Assembly (NCBI GenBank): GCA_030681645.1
Contig: JAUXRX010000016.1
Location: forward strand, 1 to 64,000
DNA: 64,000 nt
DNA from: Archangium sp.
Lineage (GTDB): Bacteria; Myxococcota; Myxococcia; Myxococcales; Myxococcaceae
Direction: 5' to 3'
Shown: piece by piece, positions 25,559 through 34,428 of the stretch
Layout: each line of letters opens with the position of its first letter
Position numbering within the stretch: position 1 is the stretch's first letter
Notes under the pieces: generated by a model
Databases searched by the model: none
Told to the model about the DNA's origin: nothing
The model's input: the letters and a program-made list of their open reading frames with translations, nothing else
Program-made: the position numbers and the translations under genes

Positions 25559-25650
25559 CGCGCCCTCCTTCGTCGTTGCTTCGAAGGTACGACCCCGGGC
25601 CGCGGGCGGAAGGGCCGCGCCCGGGAGAACGGGCGGGACGCGAGGGCCCT

Positions 25651-26241
25651 TCACAAGGCGATGAGGTCTCTGACCGAGCCGTAGTTCTGCTCGTGGATCG
25701 CGCCCACCCGCACGCAGCGCACCATGCCCTTCGGGTCGACCAGCACGTGAATGGGGATCGCCGCGCTCCGCTCGACGCCCAGCGCGTCGAGGAAGGGCCC
25801 GAAGTCCTCTTCAGAGCGGATCCAGCTGATGGGGCCGGGCAGGTTCTTCCCGCTCCATTCCTCGAGCGCCGGCTGCGCCGAGGTCTCGTCGATGCTCAGC
25901 AGCTCGAAGCCGATCGGCAGGCTCTCTCGCGCGAACGCCTCTCGCCAGCGGTTGAGCACGCCCATCTCTTCGACACAGGGCTTGCACCAGGTGGCCCACA
26001 CGTTGAGCCAGGTCCACCCCTTCGGCTTCGTGGGCTCGGCACCGAACGCCCGCAGCGCCGGGGGCACGAAGCGCTTCGAGGTGGCGCCGGTGGCGGGGTA
26101 GCTCTTGTCACAGAAGGCGGTGGCGCTGGCCTGGGTGTTCTTCTTCACCGAAGCGAAGCGCGAAGGCGGGGGCCCCGAGGGCTTCTCGTCGCAGCCGCTG
26201 AGCACCAGCAGGGACAGCAGCAGCGCGTGGTCAGATCGCAC
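25651..26241 (-). CDS. TlpA-like thioredoxin-fold lipoprotein
   Basis: 196 residues from GTG 26241, overlapping the previous gene by 11 bases. Lipobox VLSGC (Cys 17) after a short signal peptide. The thioredoxin fold contains WLNVWATWCKPCVEEM with active-site Cys 86 and Cys 89, and a cis-Pro segment (AAIPIHVLVDPKG). TlpA/ResA-type proteins act as periplasmic disulfide reductases, often for cytochrome maturation. Third in the VKOR-DsbA / OmpA-like / TlpA operon. Confidence 0.85.
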   Translation of the reverse strand: MRSDHALLLSLLVLSGCDEKPSGPPPSRFASVKKNTQASATAFCDKSYPATGATSKRFVPPALRAFGAEPTKPKGWTWLNVWATWCKPCVEEMGVLNRWREAFARESLPIGFELLSIDETSAQPALEEWSGKNLPGPISWIRSEEDFGPFLDALGVERSAAIPIHVLVDPKGMVRCVRVGAIHEQNYGSVRDLIAL

Positions 26242-26917
26242 AGTCGATCCACGCGACGAAGGCGCTGCGGTTGATCTCGGTGGCCGTGCATTCCCCGGCG
26301 CGCGAGCGGTTCCAGGTGCAGAACTCGTCGCCGAGCTGCGCGTACTGCTCGCCCAGCCACAGCAGCCCCACCTGGTTCTTGAGGTCCTCGTCCTTGAACT
26401 TGCTCTGGAGGTGGGTGAGCACGCCCCTGGCCCGCTCGCGGCTGAGCGTCTCGTTCATCTCGGACGCGCCGTCGGTGCTGGCGCGCGAGACCACGAAGAA
26501 GAAGCTGGCGCCGCGCTGGTCGCTCCACGCCTTCTCGATGGTGCTGGCCGCGTCGGGGTCGAGCTCGGTCTTGCTGGCGTCGAACTGGATGATGTGGGCG
26601 CGCTTGCTCAGCGGCTTGAAGAGCGCGTTGAAGTCGTCGCCCGAGAGCGCGGCGACCTTCTTCGCTTCCATCGGCTGGCAGCCGCGGCCCCCGCCACCTT
26701 CGATGAGCCCACACGCGCCGGCGACGCGGCGGATGATCGCCTTGAGCTGGGGCGTGCAGTAGCTGTCGTCGGTGACGCTGGCGATCGCCACGTCCTTCGT
26801 GGCGCTGGCCGTTTCCTCGAGGCGGGTCTGCGCCGCGTTCGCCCACACCGCCACCAGCACCACGGGGATGGCGATGGTCACGCCCAGCAGGCCCCACTGC
26901 TTCGTCCGTTCGTTCAT
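26231..26917 (-). CDS. OmpA-like domain protein with N-terminal membrane anchor
   Basis: 228 residues from ATG 26917, overlapping the VKOR gene's stop (ATGA). A membrane helix (LLGVTIAIPVVLVAVWANA, about 10-29) is followed by a small Cys-containing region, then an OmpA-like fold at about 105-175: IIQFDASKTELDPDAASTIEKAW, then TDGASEMNETLSRERARGVLTHL. These match the OmpA peptidoglycan-binding pattern (NxxLSxxRAxxV). Six cysteines suggest disulfides made by the flanking redox proteins. Confidence 0.7.
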   Translation of the reverse strand: MNERTKQWGLLGVTIAIPVVLVAVWANAAQTRLEETASATKDVAIASVTDDSYCTPQLKAIIRRVAGACGLIEGGGGRGCQPMEAKKVAALSGDDFNALFKPLSKRAHIIQFDASKTELDPDAASTIEKAWSDQRGASFFFVVSRASTDGASEMNETLSRERARGVLTHLQSKFKDEDLKNQVGLLWLGEQYAQLGDEFCTWNRSRAGECTATEINRSAFVAWIDCAI

Positions 26918-28335
26918 GGCGCGGTCTCCGGCTCAGGCGTCGCTTCGGGTTCGGGCTGCGCGGGTGGGTCCCCCGGGTCCGCAGCGGCGGGCCTGGGCGC
27001 CACGGGTTTGGGGGCGGGCACCGGCGCGACCACCACCGGCCTGGGCGGCGGCTTGAGCTGCGCGCGCGCGGTCTTGCCCTGCTTCGAGAGCATGCGGCTC
27101 AAGGTGAACTCGAGGCCGAGGTCGCTGTCTTCGTCGCACATGCGCGAGTTGCCCACGAAGAGCTGCGGCGTGAGCACGGGAATGGCGTTGGCCACCGCCC
27201 AGCGCAGGCTCTTGGTGAGCTTGCTCTTCACCAGCGTGCCCCCCAGGCAGCCCTTCACCTTCGGGAAGGTGGTCTCGATCTTCGTGCGCAGCGCGCCTTC
27301 GTCTTTCGCGGCGAGCTCGCGCAGCTTGTCCTGGTTCTTGAAGGCCCACTTGAGCACGTCCTGCGCGGCCTTCTCGTCCTTCGGGCCGCCGCCCACGCCG
27401 CCCGCGCAGAGCATCGCCTCGCTCACCGCGCAGGCGCCGGGGTGCAGCGCCTCGGTCACCATCCAGTTGCAGGCCGGGTCGAGGGGGAAGAGCACGGCCT
27501 TCAAGTCGAGGCGCTTGCGCAGGGCGCTCGCGCCGAGCCGCTCGTCGAACGCCTTGCAGGCCGGGCAGAGCGGGTCGAGCACCTCGATCGCCGCTTCGCC
27601 TTCACCCGACGGCAGGGGGATCATCACCCCGTTCGGATCATCTCCGCTCACCAGCGAGCCGCAGCCGGTGAGCGAGGTCTTCTTGTCGGGGGCGGGGGTG
27701 AAGAAGAGGTAGGTGGCCGAGAGCACCGCCACGAAGCCCACGCCCTCGAAGAACCAGAGGGCGAAGCGGCCCTGGACGGGCTGGTGGTCGGGCGCGGCCG
27801 GGTTCTTCAGGTGCGTGAGCAGCGCGCCCACGAAGACCAGCGCGCTCGAGAGGTAGATGCCCACGCACACCTTGCAGGTCTCGCCCACCTTCGCGACCGA
27901 GAGGTAGCCGTAGATGAGCGACATCAGCACCGGCAGCGCGGTGGCCGCGAGCAGCAAGGTGGTCTCGGCGCGGCTCGGCTTGCCGCGCCAGAGCAGCAGG
28001 CCGGCGCGGTAGACGAGGAAGGCGAAGGTGGCCAGCGCCCACAGGCTCACCGGCACGCCGCCCCAGAAGCTCTCGCGGAAGAACGAGCTGTACGGGCTCA
28101 TCATCACGGCCTTGCAGCCGCTCTCGCCCAGCTCCTTGCCCGCGCCGGGAATGAACGAGCAGTGAATCGCGTGCACCTGGCGATCGAGGTGCTGCATGAA
28201 GTCGCTGGTGCTCACGGCCGCGAAGACGCTGCCCAGGAGCGCGCCGAGGACCGTGACGATCAACGGCCCGCGGGTCGCGGTCGCCCCGTACGGCAGCTCG
28301 GCGTCGAGCGGCTGGCTCTCTTCGGGTGATTGCAT
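26914..28335 (-). CDS. VKOR-DsbA fusion: disulfide-bond-forming membrane protein
   Basis: 473 residues from ATG 28335. Residues 22-215 form a VKOR domain with several helices; redox cysteines are Cys 59 and Cys 74 in the first loop (HCSFIPG...GCKAVM) and the quinone-facing pair CKVC (154-157). A DsbA/thioredoxin-like domain follows with CPAC (257-260). The last 45 residues are a Pro/Ala/Glu-rich tail. VKOR reoxidises its fused thiol oxidase using quinone, the DsbB/DsbA job. First gene of a three-gene envelope redox operon. Confidence 0.88.
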   Translation of the reverse strand: MQSPEESQPLDAELPYGATATRGPLIVTVLGALLGSVFAAVSTSDFMQHLDRQVHAIHCSFIPGAGKELGESGCKAVMMSPYSSFFRESFWGGVPVSLWALATFAFLVYRAGLLLWRGKPSRAETTLLLAATALPVLMSLIYGYLSVAKVGETCKVCVGIYLSSALVFVGALLTHLKNPAAPDHQPVQGRFALWFFEGVGFVAVLSATYLFFTPAPDKKTSLTGCGSLVSGDDPNGVMIPLPSGEGEAAIEVLDPLCPACKAFDERLGASALRKRLDLKAVLFPLDPACNWMVTEALHPGACAVSEAMLCAGGVGGGPKDEKAAQDVLKWAFKNQDKLRELAAKDEGALRTKIETTFPKVKGCLGGTLVKSKLTKSLRWAVANAIPVLTPQLFVGNSRMCDEDSDLGLEFTLSRMLSKQGKTARAQLKPPPRPVVVAPVPAPKPVAPRPAAADPGDPPAQPEPEATPEPETAP

Positions 28336-28403
28336 GGGGCCGTCGTAGCACCGGTCTCCCCCGTCCGGGCCCGATTCAAAGCTCGCCAGAAGCCGTCGTC
28401 GAA

Positions 28404-28425
28404 GGCGAGATATGGCTACTTATAA
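28404..28425 (+). repeat. left 22-bp direct repeat flanking the ATPase gene
   Basis: The sequence ending TATGGCTACTTATAA recurs at 29981-30002 with one difference in 22 bases. It is markedly AT-rich against the surrounding DNA. A near-inverted copy lies beside it (GATATGGCTAC at 28409-28419 against GTCGCCATATC at 28437-28447). Confidence 0.85.
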
Positions 28426-28483
28426 AAGGGCCATCAGTCGCCATATCGTGGCCGCGAGAGGCCGTTCTGGCTAGAGAGGCCGC

Positions 28484-29968
28484 ATGCCCCGCCTGGTCGC
28501 CCGTCACGCCGAACGCCGCACGCTCGACGAGGCGCTGCGCTCGCCCGACGCCGAGCTCATCGCCGTGTACGGCCGGCGCCGGGTTGGCAAGACCTTCCTC
28601 ATTCGGGAGGCCTGCGCCCGCGAGACCTGCTTCGAGCTGGTCGGGGTTCACGACGGCGATCTCCCCACCCAGCTGCGCGCGTTCGCCGCCTCGCTGGGCA
28701 AGGCGAGCCGGGCACCGTCAGAGCCCACTCCACCGCTGGACTGGCACCAGGCCTTCGGCCAGCTCGCCACCTTCCTCGGCGGACGCCTCAAGCGCCGGGC
28801 CACGAAGCAGGTGGTGGTGTTCGACGAGGTGCCGTGGCTCTCGTCGCGCCGCTCGGGCTTCCTGCCCGCCTTCGAGCACTTCTGGAACAGCTGGGCCAGC
28901 CGGCAGCCGCGCCTGGTGGTGGTGCTCTGCGGCTCGGCCGCGTCGTGGATGCTGCAGAACCTGGTGCGGCAGCGGGGCGGGCTCCACAACCGCGTCACCC
29001 GCCGGCTGCGGGTCGAGCCGTTCTCCCTGGGCGACACCGAGGAGCTGCTGCAGTCGCGGGGCGTGACCCTGGGCCGGTACCAGACCGTCGAGCTCTTCAT
29101 GGCGCTGGGCGGCGTGCCCCACTACCTGGCGCAGGTGCGGCCGGGCGAATCGGCGGCGCAGAACATCGATCGCCTCTGCTTCGCCCGCGACGGCCTCTTG
29201 CGCACCGAGTTCACCGACCTCTACGCCTCGCTCTTCGAGCAGGCGCAACGGCACGAAGCGGTGGTGAAGGCGCTGGCGAGCCACCGCCGGGGCATGACGC
29301 GCACCGCCCTGCTCGACGCCGCGTCGCTCGGCTCGGGGGGCGCGGCCACCAAGGTGCTCGACGAGCTCGAGGAATCGGGCTTCATCCTCCAGGTGCCCCG
29401 CCTCGGGCGCGCCCGGCGCGACGCCGTCTATTGGCTCGCCGACGAGTACTCGCTCTTCTACCTCACGTGGATCGCCGGGCACCGGGGCAGCGCGGAGGGC
29501 GTGTGGATGCGCAAGCAGGGCACGCCCGCCTGGCGCGCCTGGTCGGGGCTCGCGTTCGAGGCCCTCTGTCTCAAGCACGTGGGCGCGATCAAGGCCGCGT
29601 TGGGCATCGCAGGAGTCGAGACGGTCGAGAGCGCGTGGGAACACCGGCCCCCCCGCGCGGCGTCGAGGGTGACCGACAAGCAGCACCGCGACGGGGCGCA
29701 GATCGACCTGGTGATCGATCGCGCCGATCGCTGCATGAACCTGTGCGAGATGAAGTTCAGCGAGGCCGAGTTCGCCGTCGACAAGGCCTGCGCCCGCGAC
29801 CTGCTGCACAAGCGCGACGTGTTCCGCGACGTCACCGGCACCACCAAGGCGCTCTTCGTCACCCTCGTCACCACCCGGGGCCTTCGTGACAACGAGCACG
29901 CCCGGAGCGTGGTGGCCCGCTCGGTCACGATGGACGCGCTCTTCGCCCGCCCTCATATCTCGCCATAA
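28484..29968 (+). CDS. archaeal-type AAA ATPase with DUF234 nuclease-like C-terminus
   Basis: 494 residues from ATG 28484. Walker A GRRRVGKT (30-37), Walker B VVVFDEVPWL (about 107-116), sensor region VVVLCGSAASWM and a winged-helix-like segment (AVVKALASHRRGMTRTALLDAA). The C-terminal domain has QIDLVIDR followed by NLCEMKFS, the D...ExK arrangement of PD-(D/E)XK nucleases, as in DUF234. The gene stands alone between 22-bp direct repeats, unlike its neighbours. It could be a small mobile or selfish cassette, a toxin-like ATPase or a defence gene; no partner antitoxin is apparent. Confidence 0.8.
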   Translation: MPRLVARHAERRTLDEALRSPDAELIAVYGRRRVGKTFLIREACARETCFELVGVHDGDLPTQLRAFAASLGKASRAPSEPTPPLDWHQAFGQLATFLGGRLKRRATKQVVVFDEVPWLSSRRSGFLPAFEHFWNSWASRQPRLVVVLCGSAASWMLQNLVRQRGGLHNRVTRRLRVEPFSLGDTEELLQSRGVTLGRYQTVELFMALGGVPHYLAQVRPGESAAQNIDRLCFARDGLLRTEFTDLYASLFEQAQRHEAVVKALASHRRGMTRTALLDAASLGSGGAATKVLDELEESGFILQVPRLGRARRDAVYWLADEYSLFYLTWIAGHRGSAEGVWMRKQGTPAWRAWSGLAFEALCLKHVGAIKAALGIAGVETVESAWEHRPPRAASRVTDKQHRDGAQIDLVIDRADRCMNLCEMKFSEAEFAVDKACARDLLHKRDVFRDVTGTTKALFVTLVTTRGLRDNEHARSVVARSVTMDALFARPHISP

Positions 29969-29980
29969 GTCGCTCGGACT

Positions 29981-30002
29981 GGCGAGCTATGGCTACTTAT
30001 AA
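29981..30002 (+). repeat. right 22-bp direct repeat flanking the ATPase gene
   Basis: 21 of 22 bases match 28404-28425, 12 bp after the ATPase stop. Just before it, at 29954-29972, lies an inverted partial copy (CATATCTCGCCATAAG), so both ends of the cassette hold paired motifs. Confidence 0.85.
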
Positions 30003-30028
30003 TCCCCCGGCCCGGCCGGCGCGCCGGC

Positions 30029-33000
30029 TCAGCGGCGCTTGATCACCTTCGAGAGGTCGATCACCCGGGTCAGGTCGCCGTCGATGGTCTTCGACGCCGC
30101 GCCGGTGGGGAGCGCCTCGGGCGGCACGTAGTCGAGCGGCCGGCAGGTGAGCACCACCACCTGGGTCTGCTGCGCCGCCTGCCGGAGGGCGTCGCGGAAC
30201 CAGCCCAGCCGCGCCGGGTCGGTGTGCACGAGGTGGTCGTCGAGCACGATGGCGCTGCCGAGCTGGAGCGCGATGGCCAGGCGCACCAGCGTGGCGAGGT
30301 GATCCCGCGTGCCCACCGAGAGCGCCGCGAGCATGTCGCCCGGGTTCGACTGCGCGCCCGGCACCTCGACGCCCGTGGCCGTGAGCGACGGGTCGAACTT
30401 CACGGTGGGGTAGCGGCCCTTCGTCAGCTCGGCGAAGCGGGACGTCACCGGGCCCGCCAGCGCGCTGCCCAGGCTCGAGCTGTCTTCCTTCTCGGCCTCG
30501 CGCACCGCCTCGACGAGCAACCGCCAGGCGGCCGCGTCCACCTCGAGCAGGTGCTCGCGCGCCTTCGCCACCATCACCGCCTCTTCGAGCTCACGCACCT
30601 GCTCGCGGGCCTGGGGGCCGCCCACCTTGCCCAGCGCGCCTTCGGCGTTGGCGAAGTCGCGGCCGGCCTGGTCTGCCGCCAGCCGCGCCAGCTCGACCGC
30701 GCGCTCCCGCTGGCGGAGCTCTTCTGCCGAGAGCACCTCCACGTCGGCGAAGGTGGCCAGATGCCTGGTGGCCGCGTCCACGCGCGCCTGCACCGCGGGC
30801 CCCTCAGCCGCGTCGAGCTGCGCGGCGGTGGCGTCGCGTTCACCCTGTCTTCCGCTCTGCGCGGCGCGCGCGGCCGTCACCGCGCCGGTCGCGCTCACCA
30901 CCGCCGCCTCGGCCAGCTCGAGCTGCTGCTGCGCCAGCTCGAGCTTCGCGGCCGCCTGCTTCTTCGCGCCGGTGCTCTCCTGCTCGAGCCGCTCGAGCCG
31001 CTCCGCCCCCTTCGCCAGCGCCTGCTCGAGCGCGGCGAGCGCCTGCTCGAGGGCCGCCACGTCGTCGACGGGGCCGGGTGCCTGCGCCTTCGCGTCGGCG
31101 AGGCGGTGCCCGGTCAGGGCGACCTCACCCTCGAGCTTCGTCACCAGGGCCGAGGCCTGCGCCAGCGCCGCGGAGGTGGCCTCGTGGTGCTCGCGCACCT
31201 CGCGTTCCCACGAGGGGCCCATCGCCTCGAGCCCCCGGGCCAGCACGTCGAAGGGCAGGGCGCCCACCGCGCGCTTCTTGTCCTCGAGCTGCGCTGCGTT
31301 CGGAGCGCCGGCGGCCTTCTCGTCGAGCATCGCCGAACGTTCCCTCAGCGACCTCGCTTCGGCCTCGAGCTGCGCGGCGCCCTGGCGCTGGGTCTTCACC
31401 CGCTCGAGCTGCTCGGAGAGGCCCGAGAAGAGCTCGGTGAGCTCGGCCAGGGTGCGCACCTGGGCGCGCTCGAGCGCGGGCAGGGCCTCGGCCTTCCAGC
31501 GCTTGCGCAGGTGTTCGGCGTCCTTTCGTTTCTCCGCGGCGCCCACCACCACCTCGATGTCCACCAGGTCACCGATGGACAGCTGCACCCGGCGATCGGC
31601 TTCGATCGAGTGCTCCTTCATCACCTTCTTCTCTTCGGGCGTGTTCTCGTCGGCGGTGCTGCGCAGCAGCAGCGTGCTCTTCGGGCGCACCACCACCGTC
31701 ACGCCGCCGCCCAACGCCGCGTCGGCCAGCTCGAGGTCGCGGCGCAGCTTCTCGAGCGCGGCGCGCCGCTTCTCGTCGGGCAGGGCCTCGCGCCGGGCCG
31801 CGAGCTCGTCGTCCAGCGTGGTCGCGCTCTTCTGCAGGCCCAGCGCCTCGGCGGTCTTCTTGAGCGCCTCGGCGCGCGCGGCCTGCGCCTCGGCGCGCCA
31901 CTGCTCGGCCAGCCGGGCGGCCTCGCTGGCGTTGCGCCAGTGGCCGTAGTTCATGATTCCGCCGGTGAGCGCGGCCTGGCCTTCGGCCTCGCTGCGCTTC
32001 GCCTTCGCTGAGACGAGGCTGGCGGTGAGCCGCTCGAGCTCGGCGCCGAGCCTCGCGCGCTCGCCTTCGGCGCGGCGGGCCTCTCTCGCCTTGTCCAGCC
32101 GGTGGCCGAGCTCGGCGCGGCTGACCGAGTTTTTCGCCTGCTCTTCCTTCAACGCGGCCCGCGCCACCGCCCGCTCTGCTTCCCCGTCGGCGCTGCTCGC
32201 CTTGCGCAGCACCTCTTCGGCCTCCCGCAGCGCCGCGGCCGCGGTCTTCACCTGCTGCTGGGCGGCCTGGAGGGCGGCTTCCTTCGCCTGCACCTGCTGG
32301 CCGAGGGCGGCGAGCTCTTCGTCGAGCCCCTTCACCTTCGCGGCGAGCGCCTCGAGCCCGGCCAGCGCGCGGCGCCCGGTGGCCAGCTTCTCTTCTGCGG
32401 CGCGCTTCTCGGTGCCCCGCTGGAGCCCGGCGCGCGCGCGCGCGAGTGACTGCTCGGCGAGCTCGGCCTGCTGCTGGGCCTCGAGCCACGCGTCGTGCAG
32501 CCGCCTCACCTCGAGCTCGAGCGAGGCCGACTGGGACAGCGCCTGCTGCTGCACCATCAGCTCGTCGGTGAGCTTCTTCACCTGCTCGGAGGCGAGGGTG
32601 AGCGGCGCGTTCTGGCCGGTCTTCTTGCGGCCCGTCGCGGTGAAGTAGAGCTCGTGCTCCTTCTGCGCGGCGTCGAGCACGTGGCGCACCAGCGGGTCTT
32701 GCGCGAGGGCCGAGAGGGCGGCGGTGAGGCGCAGCTTGCCGCTCGAGTCGGCGTCGTCGGTGAGGCTGCTGCGCAAGATGCCGTCGACGTCGGTCTGCGC
32801 GGCGAGCAGCGCGTTGGCGAGGAAGCTGTCGGGCATGCCCCTCGCCCCGCCCCGCCCACCCGGAGTGGCGAGGCCCCAGCCCAGGAGCTTGCGCAGCTTC
32901 TCGTCGACCTGCCGCTCGTGCGCGTCGACGCTGAACTCGCGGCCGTCCTTCGAGAAGGACAGGGTGGCCTCGTTCTCGGTGAAGCGCTTGACCACCCGCC

Positions 33001-33244
33001 AGTACTTCGCCACGCCGGTGAGAAAGGTGAGGGTGACGACGGGCGTCACCGCTTCCTGCCAGGGCACGTAGTCGGCCGCCGCGCTCGAGTTGCTCGGCAG
33101 CAGCAGCGCCGCCCGCACCGCCACGCCCAGCGTCGACTTGCCCAGGTCGTTGGGGCCGTAGAGCACGTTGAGGCCCGGCCCGAACTCGAGCTCGGCCGAG
33201 GCGATGGCCTTGAAGTTCTCGACCTGGAGCTTCGACAACTTCAT
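30029..33244 (-). CDS. Rad50/SMC-like AAA ATPase
   Basis: 1071 residues from ATG 33244, which shares one base with the previous stop (TGATG). The N-terminal RecF-like head has NFKAI and Walker A GPNDLGKST (30-38). Two long coiled-coil arms, rich in Ala/Glu/Gln, are separated by a small globular insert near 520-570. The C-terminal head carries a signature-like LSVGTRDHLATLVRLA and Walker B SAIVLDDHLVHTD. No CxxC zinc hook is visible, unlike true Rad50/SbcC. It likely forms an ATP-gated clamp with the Mre11-like nuclease encoded upstream. Confidence 0.85.
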   Translation of the reverse strand: MKLSKLQVENFKAIASAELEFGPGLNVLYGPNDLGKSTLGVAVRAALLLPSNSSAAADYVPWQEAVTPVVTLTFLTGVAKYWRVVKRFTENEATLSFSKDGREFSVDAHERQVDEKLRKLLGWGLATPGGRGGARGMPDSFLANALLAAQTDVDGILRSSLTDDADSSGKLRLTAALSALAQDPLVRHVLDAAQKEHELYFTATGRKKTGQNAPLTLASEQVKKLTDELMVQQQALSQSASLELEVRRLHDAWLEAQQQAELAEQSLARARAGLQRGTEKRAAEEKLATGRRALAGLEALAAKVKGLDEELAALGQQVQAKEAALQAAQQQVKTAAAALREAEEVLRKASSADGEAERAVARAALKEEQAKNSVSRAELGHRLDKAREARRAEGERARLGAELERLTASLVSAKAKRSEAEGQAALTGGIMNYGHWRNASEAARLAEQWRAEAQAARAEALKKTAEALGLQKSATTLDDELAARREALPDEKRRAALEKLRRDLELADAALGGGVTVVVRPKSTLLLRSTADENTPEEKKVMKEHSIEADRRVQLSIGDLVDIEVVVGAAEKRKDAEHLRKRWKAEALPALERAQVRTLAELTELFSGLSEQLERVKTQRQGAAQLEAEARSLRERSAMLDEKAAGAPNAAQLEDKKRAVGALPFDVLARGLEAMGPSWEREVREHHEATSAALAQASALVTKLEGEVALTGHRLADAKAQAPGPVDDVAALEQALAALEQALAKGAERLERLEQESTGAKKQAAAKLELAQQQLELAEAAVVSATGAVTAARAAQSGRQGERDATAAQLDAAEGPAVQARVDAATRHLATFADVEVLSAEELRQRERAVELARLAADQAGRDFANAEGALGKVGGPQAREQVRELEEAVMVAKAREHLLEVDAAAWRLLVEAVREAEKEDSSSLGSALAGPVTSRFAELTKGRYPTVKFDPSLTATGVEVPGAQSNPGDMLAALSVGTRDHLATLVRLAIALQLGSAIVLDDHLVHTDPARLGWFRDALRQAAQQTQVVVLTCRPLDYVPPEALPTGAASKTIDGDLTRVIDLSKVIKRR

Positions 33245-34428
33245 CAGGCGGCTCCGCCTTTGGCGCCGGCCAGCGGCCCCGGGTGCTTCGACAACGAGAA
33301 GAGGTGGAAGAGCGCGCGCTCGGCGGCGGCGCGCTGCTCGGGCTTCTGCGCCTCGAGCCGCAGCCGCTTCACCGCCGCCTGGAGCACCGCGGGGAGCCCG
33401 GCGGCGAGGGCGTCGAGGTGGGTGAGGTCGAGCGAGAGCTTCTCGCGGTCGAGCTCGAGCACGCCCACGCGCGCGTGCGTCGACGCCGAGCCCTCGAGCG
33501 TGCCCAGGAGCGCCTCGGCTTCCTGGTACTCGACGGTCGACACCCGCAGGTCGAGGGTGAGGCGCAGCACGCGCGCCGCGAGGTCGGTGCGCCTCGCCAG
33601 CAGCCGCAGCTCGTCCATCGACTTCACGGTGAGCTCTTCCCACTTCCACTGCCCCACGGGGCGCTTCTGCACCATCGCCTGCCGCGCCCGGTTGATGAAC
33701 ACCAGGGCCACGTGGCCCGCGTCGTGCTCGTCGAACGCGGTCGGCTCGGGCGTGCCCGGGTAGATGGTGGGCGGTTGCTTGCGGTCTGGAGGCACGAAGC
33801 GGAAGCCGTGGGTGTCGCCGATGGCGAGGTAGTCGAGGCCGCGCTCGAGCGCCGCGTCCTTCGAGATGGGGAAGTTCGTCTTCCAGTCACCGGCGTCGAA
33901 GGTCGAGCCGTGCACCAGGCCGATGCGCACCCGGGCGTCGCCCGCGGCGCGGAGGGGGATGGCGGCGGTGGGGTCGCTCTGGCCCGCGCGCGAGAGACAG
34001 GGCACCGCGTAGAGCACGCAGTCGTTGGGCAGGGGCACCTCGAGCAGCTCGCGATCGACGACGCGCACGAAGTCGGGGAGCGCCTTGCGGAACGAAGGGT
34101 CTTTCCACACCGACTCGGGCACGAGGGGGTCGTGGTTCCCGGGCAGGAGAAAGACGGGGCGGTGCTTCCACTTCAGCCCGTTGAGCACCTGCAGCAGGGC
34201 GCTCTTGAAGTCTTCGTCGGGCTGCGCGGTGTCGAAGAGGTCGCCCGCGCAGAGCACCGCGTCGACCTGGTTGCGCTCGGCCTCGTGGAAGATGCGCTCG
34301 AGCACGTCACGGCGCGCGCGGGAGAGGGTCCTGGCGGCCTCGGGGCTGAAGCGGGGGAAGCGGCGGCCCAGGTGCCAGTCGGCGGTGTGGAGCAGCTTGA
34401 GCACGATGTCGTCCTCCGTGCGTTTCAT
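33244..34428 (-). CDS. Mre11/SbcD-like metallophosphoesterase nuclease
   Basis: 394 residues from ATG 34428 (ATGA overlap with the helicase stop). Phosphoesterase motifs appear in order: LLHTADWHLG (about 12-21), CAGDLFD (about 59-65), LLPGNHD (about 94-100), GLVHGS and YLAIGDTHG, giving all the metal ligands expected for Mre11/SbcD. A helical C-terminal part probably contacts the Rad50-like arms. Expected role: Mn-dependent nuclease processing of DNA ends. Middle gene of the three-gene operon. Confidence 0.88.
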   Translation of the reverse strand: MKRTEDDIVLKLLHTADWHLGRRFPRFSPEAARTLSRARRDVLERIFHEAERNQVDAVLCAGDLFDTAQPDEDFKSALLQVLNGLKWKHRPVFLLPGNHDPLVPESVWKDPSFRKALPDFVRVVDRELLEVPLPNDCVLYAVPCLSRAGQSDPTAAIPLRAAGDARVRIGLVHGSTFDAGDWKTNFPISKDAALERGLDYLAIGDTHGFRFVPPDRKQPPTIYPGTPEPTAFDEHDAGHVALVFINRARQAMVQKRPVGQWKWEELTVKSMDELRLLARRTDLAARVLRLTLDLRVSTVEYQEAEALLGTLEGSASTHARVGVLELDREKLSLDLTHLDALAAGLPAVLQAAVKRLRLEAQKPEQRAAAERALFHLFSLSKHPGPLAGAKGGAA

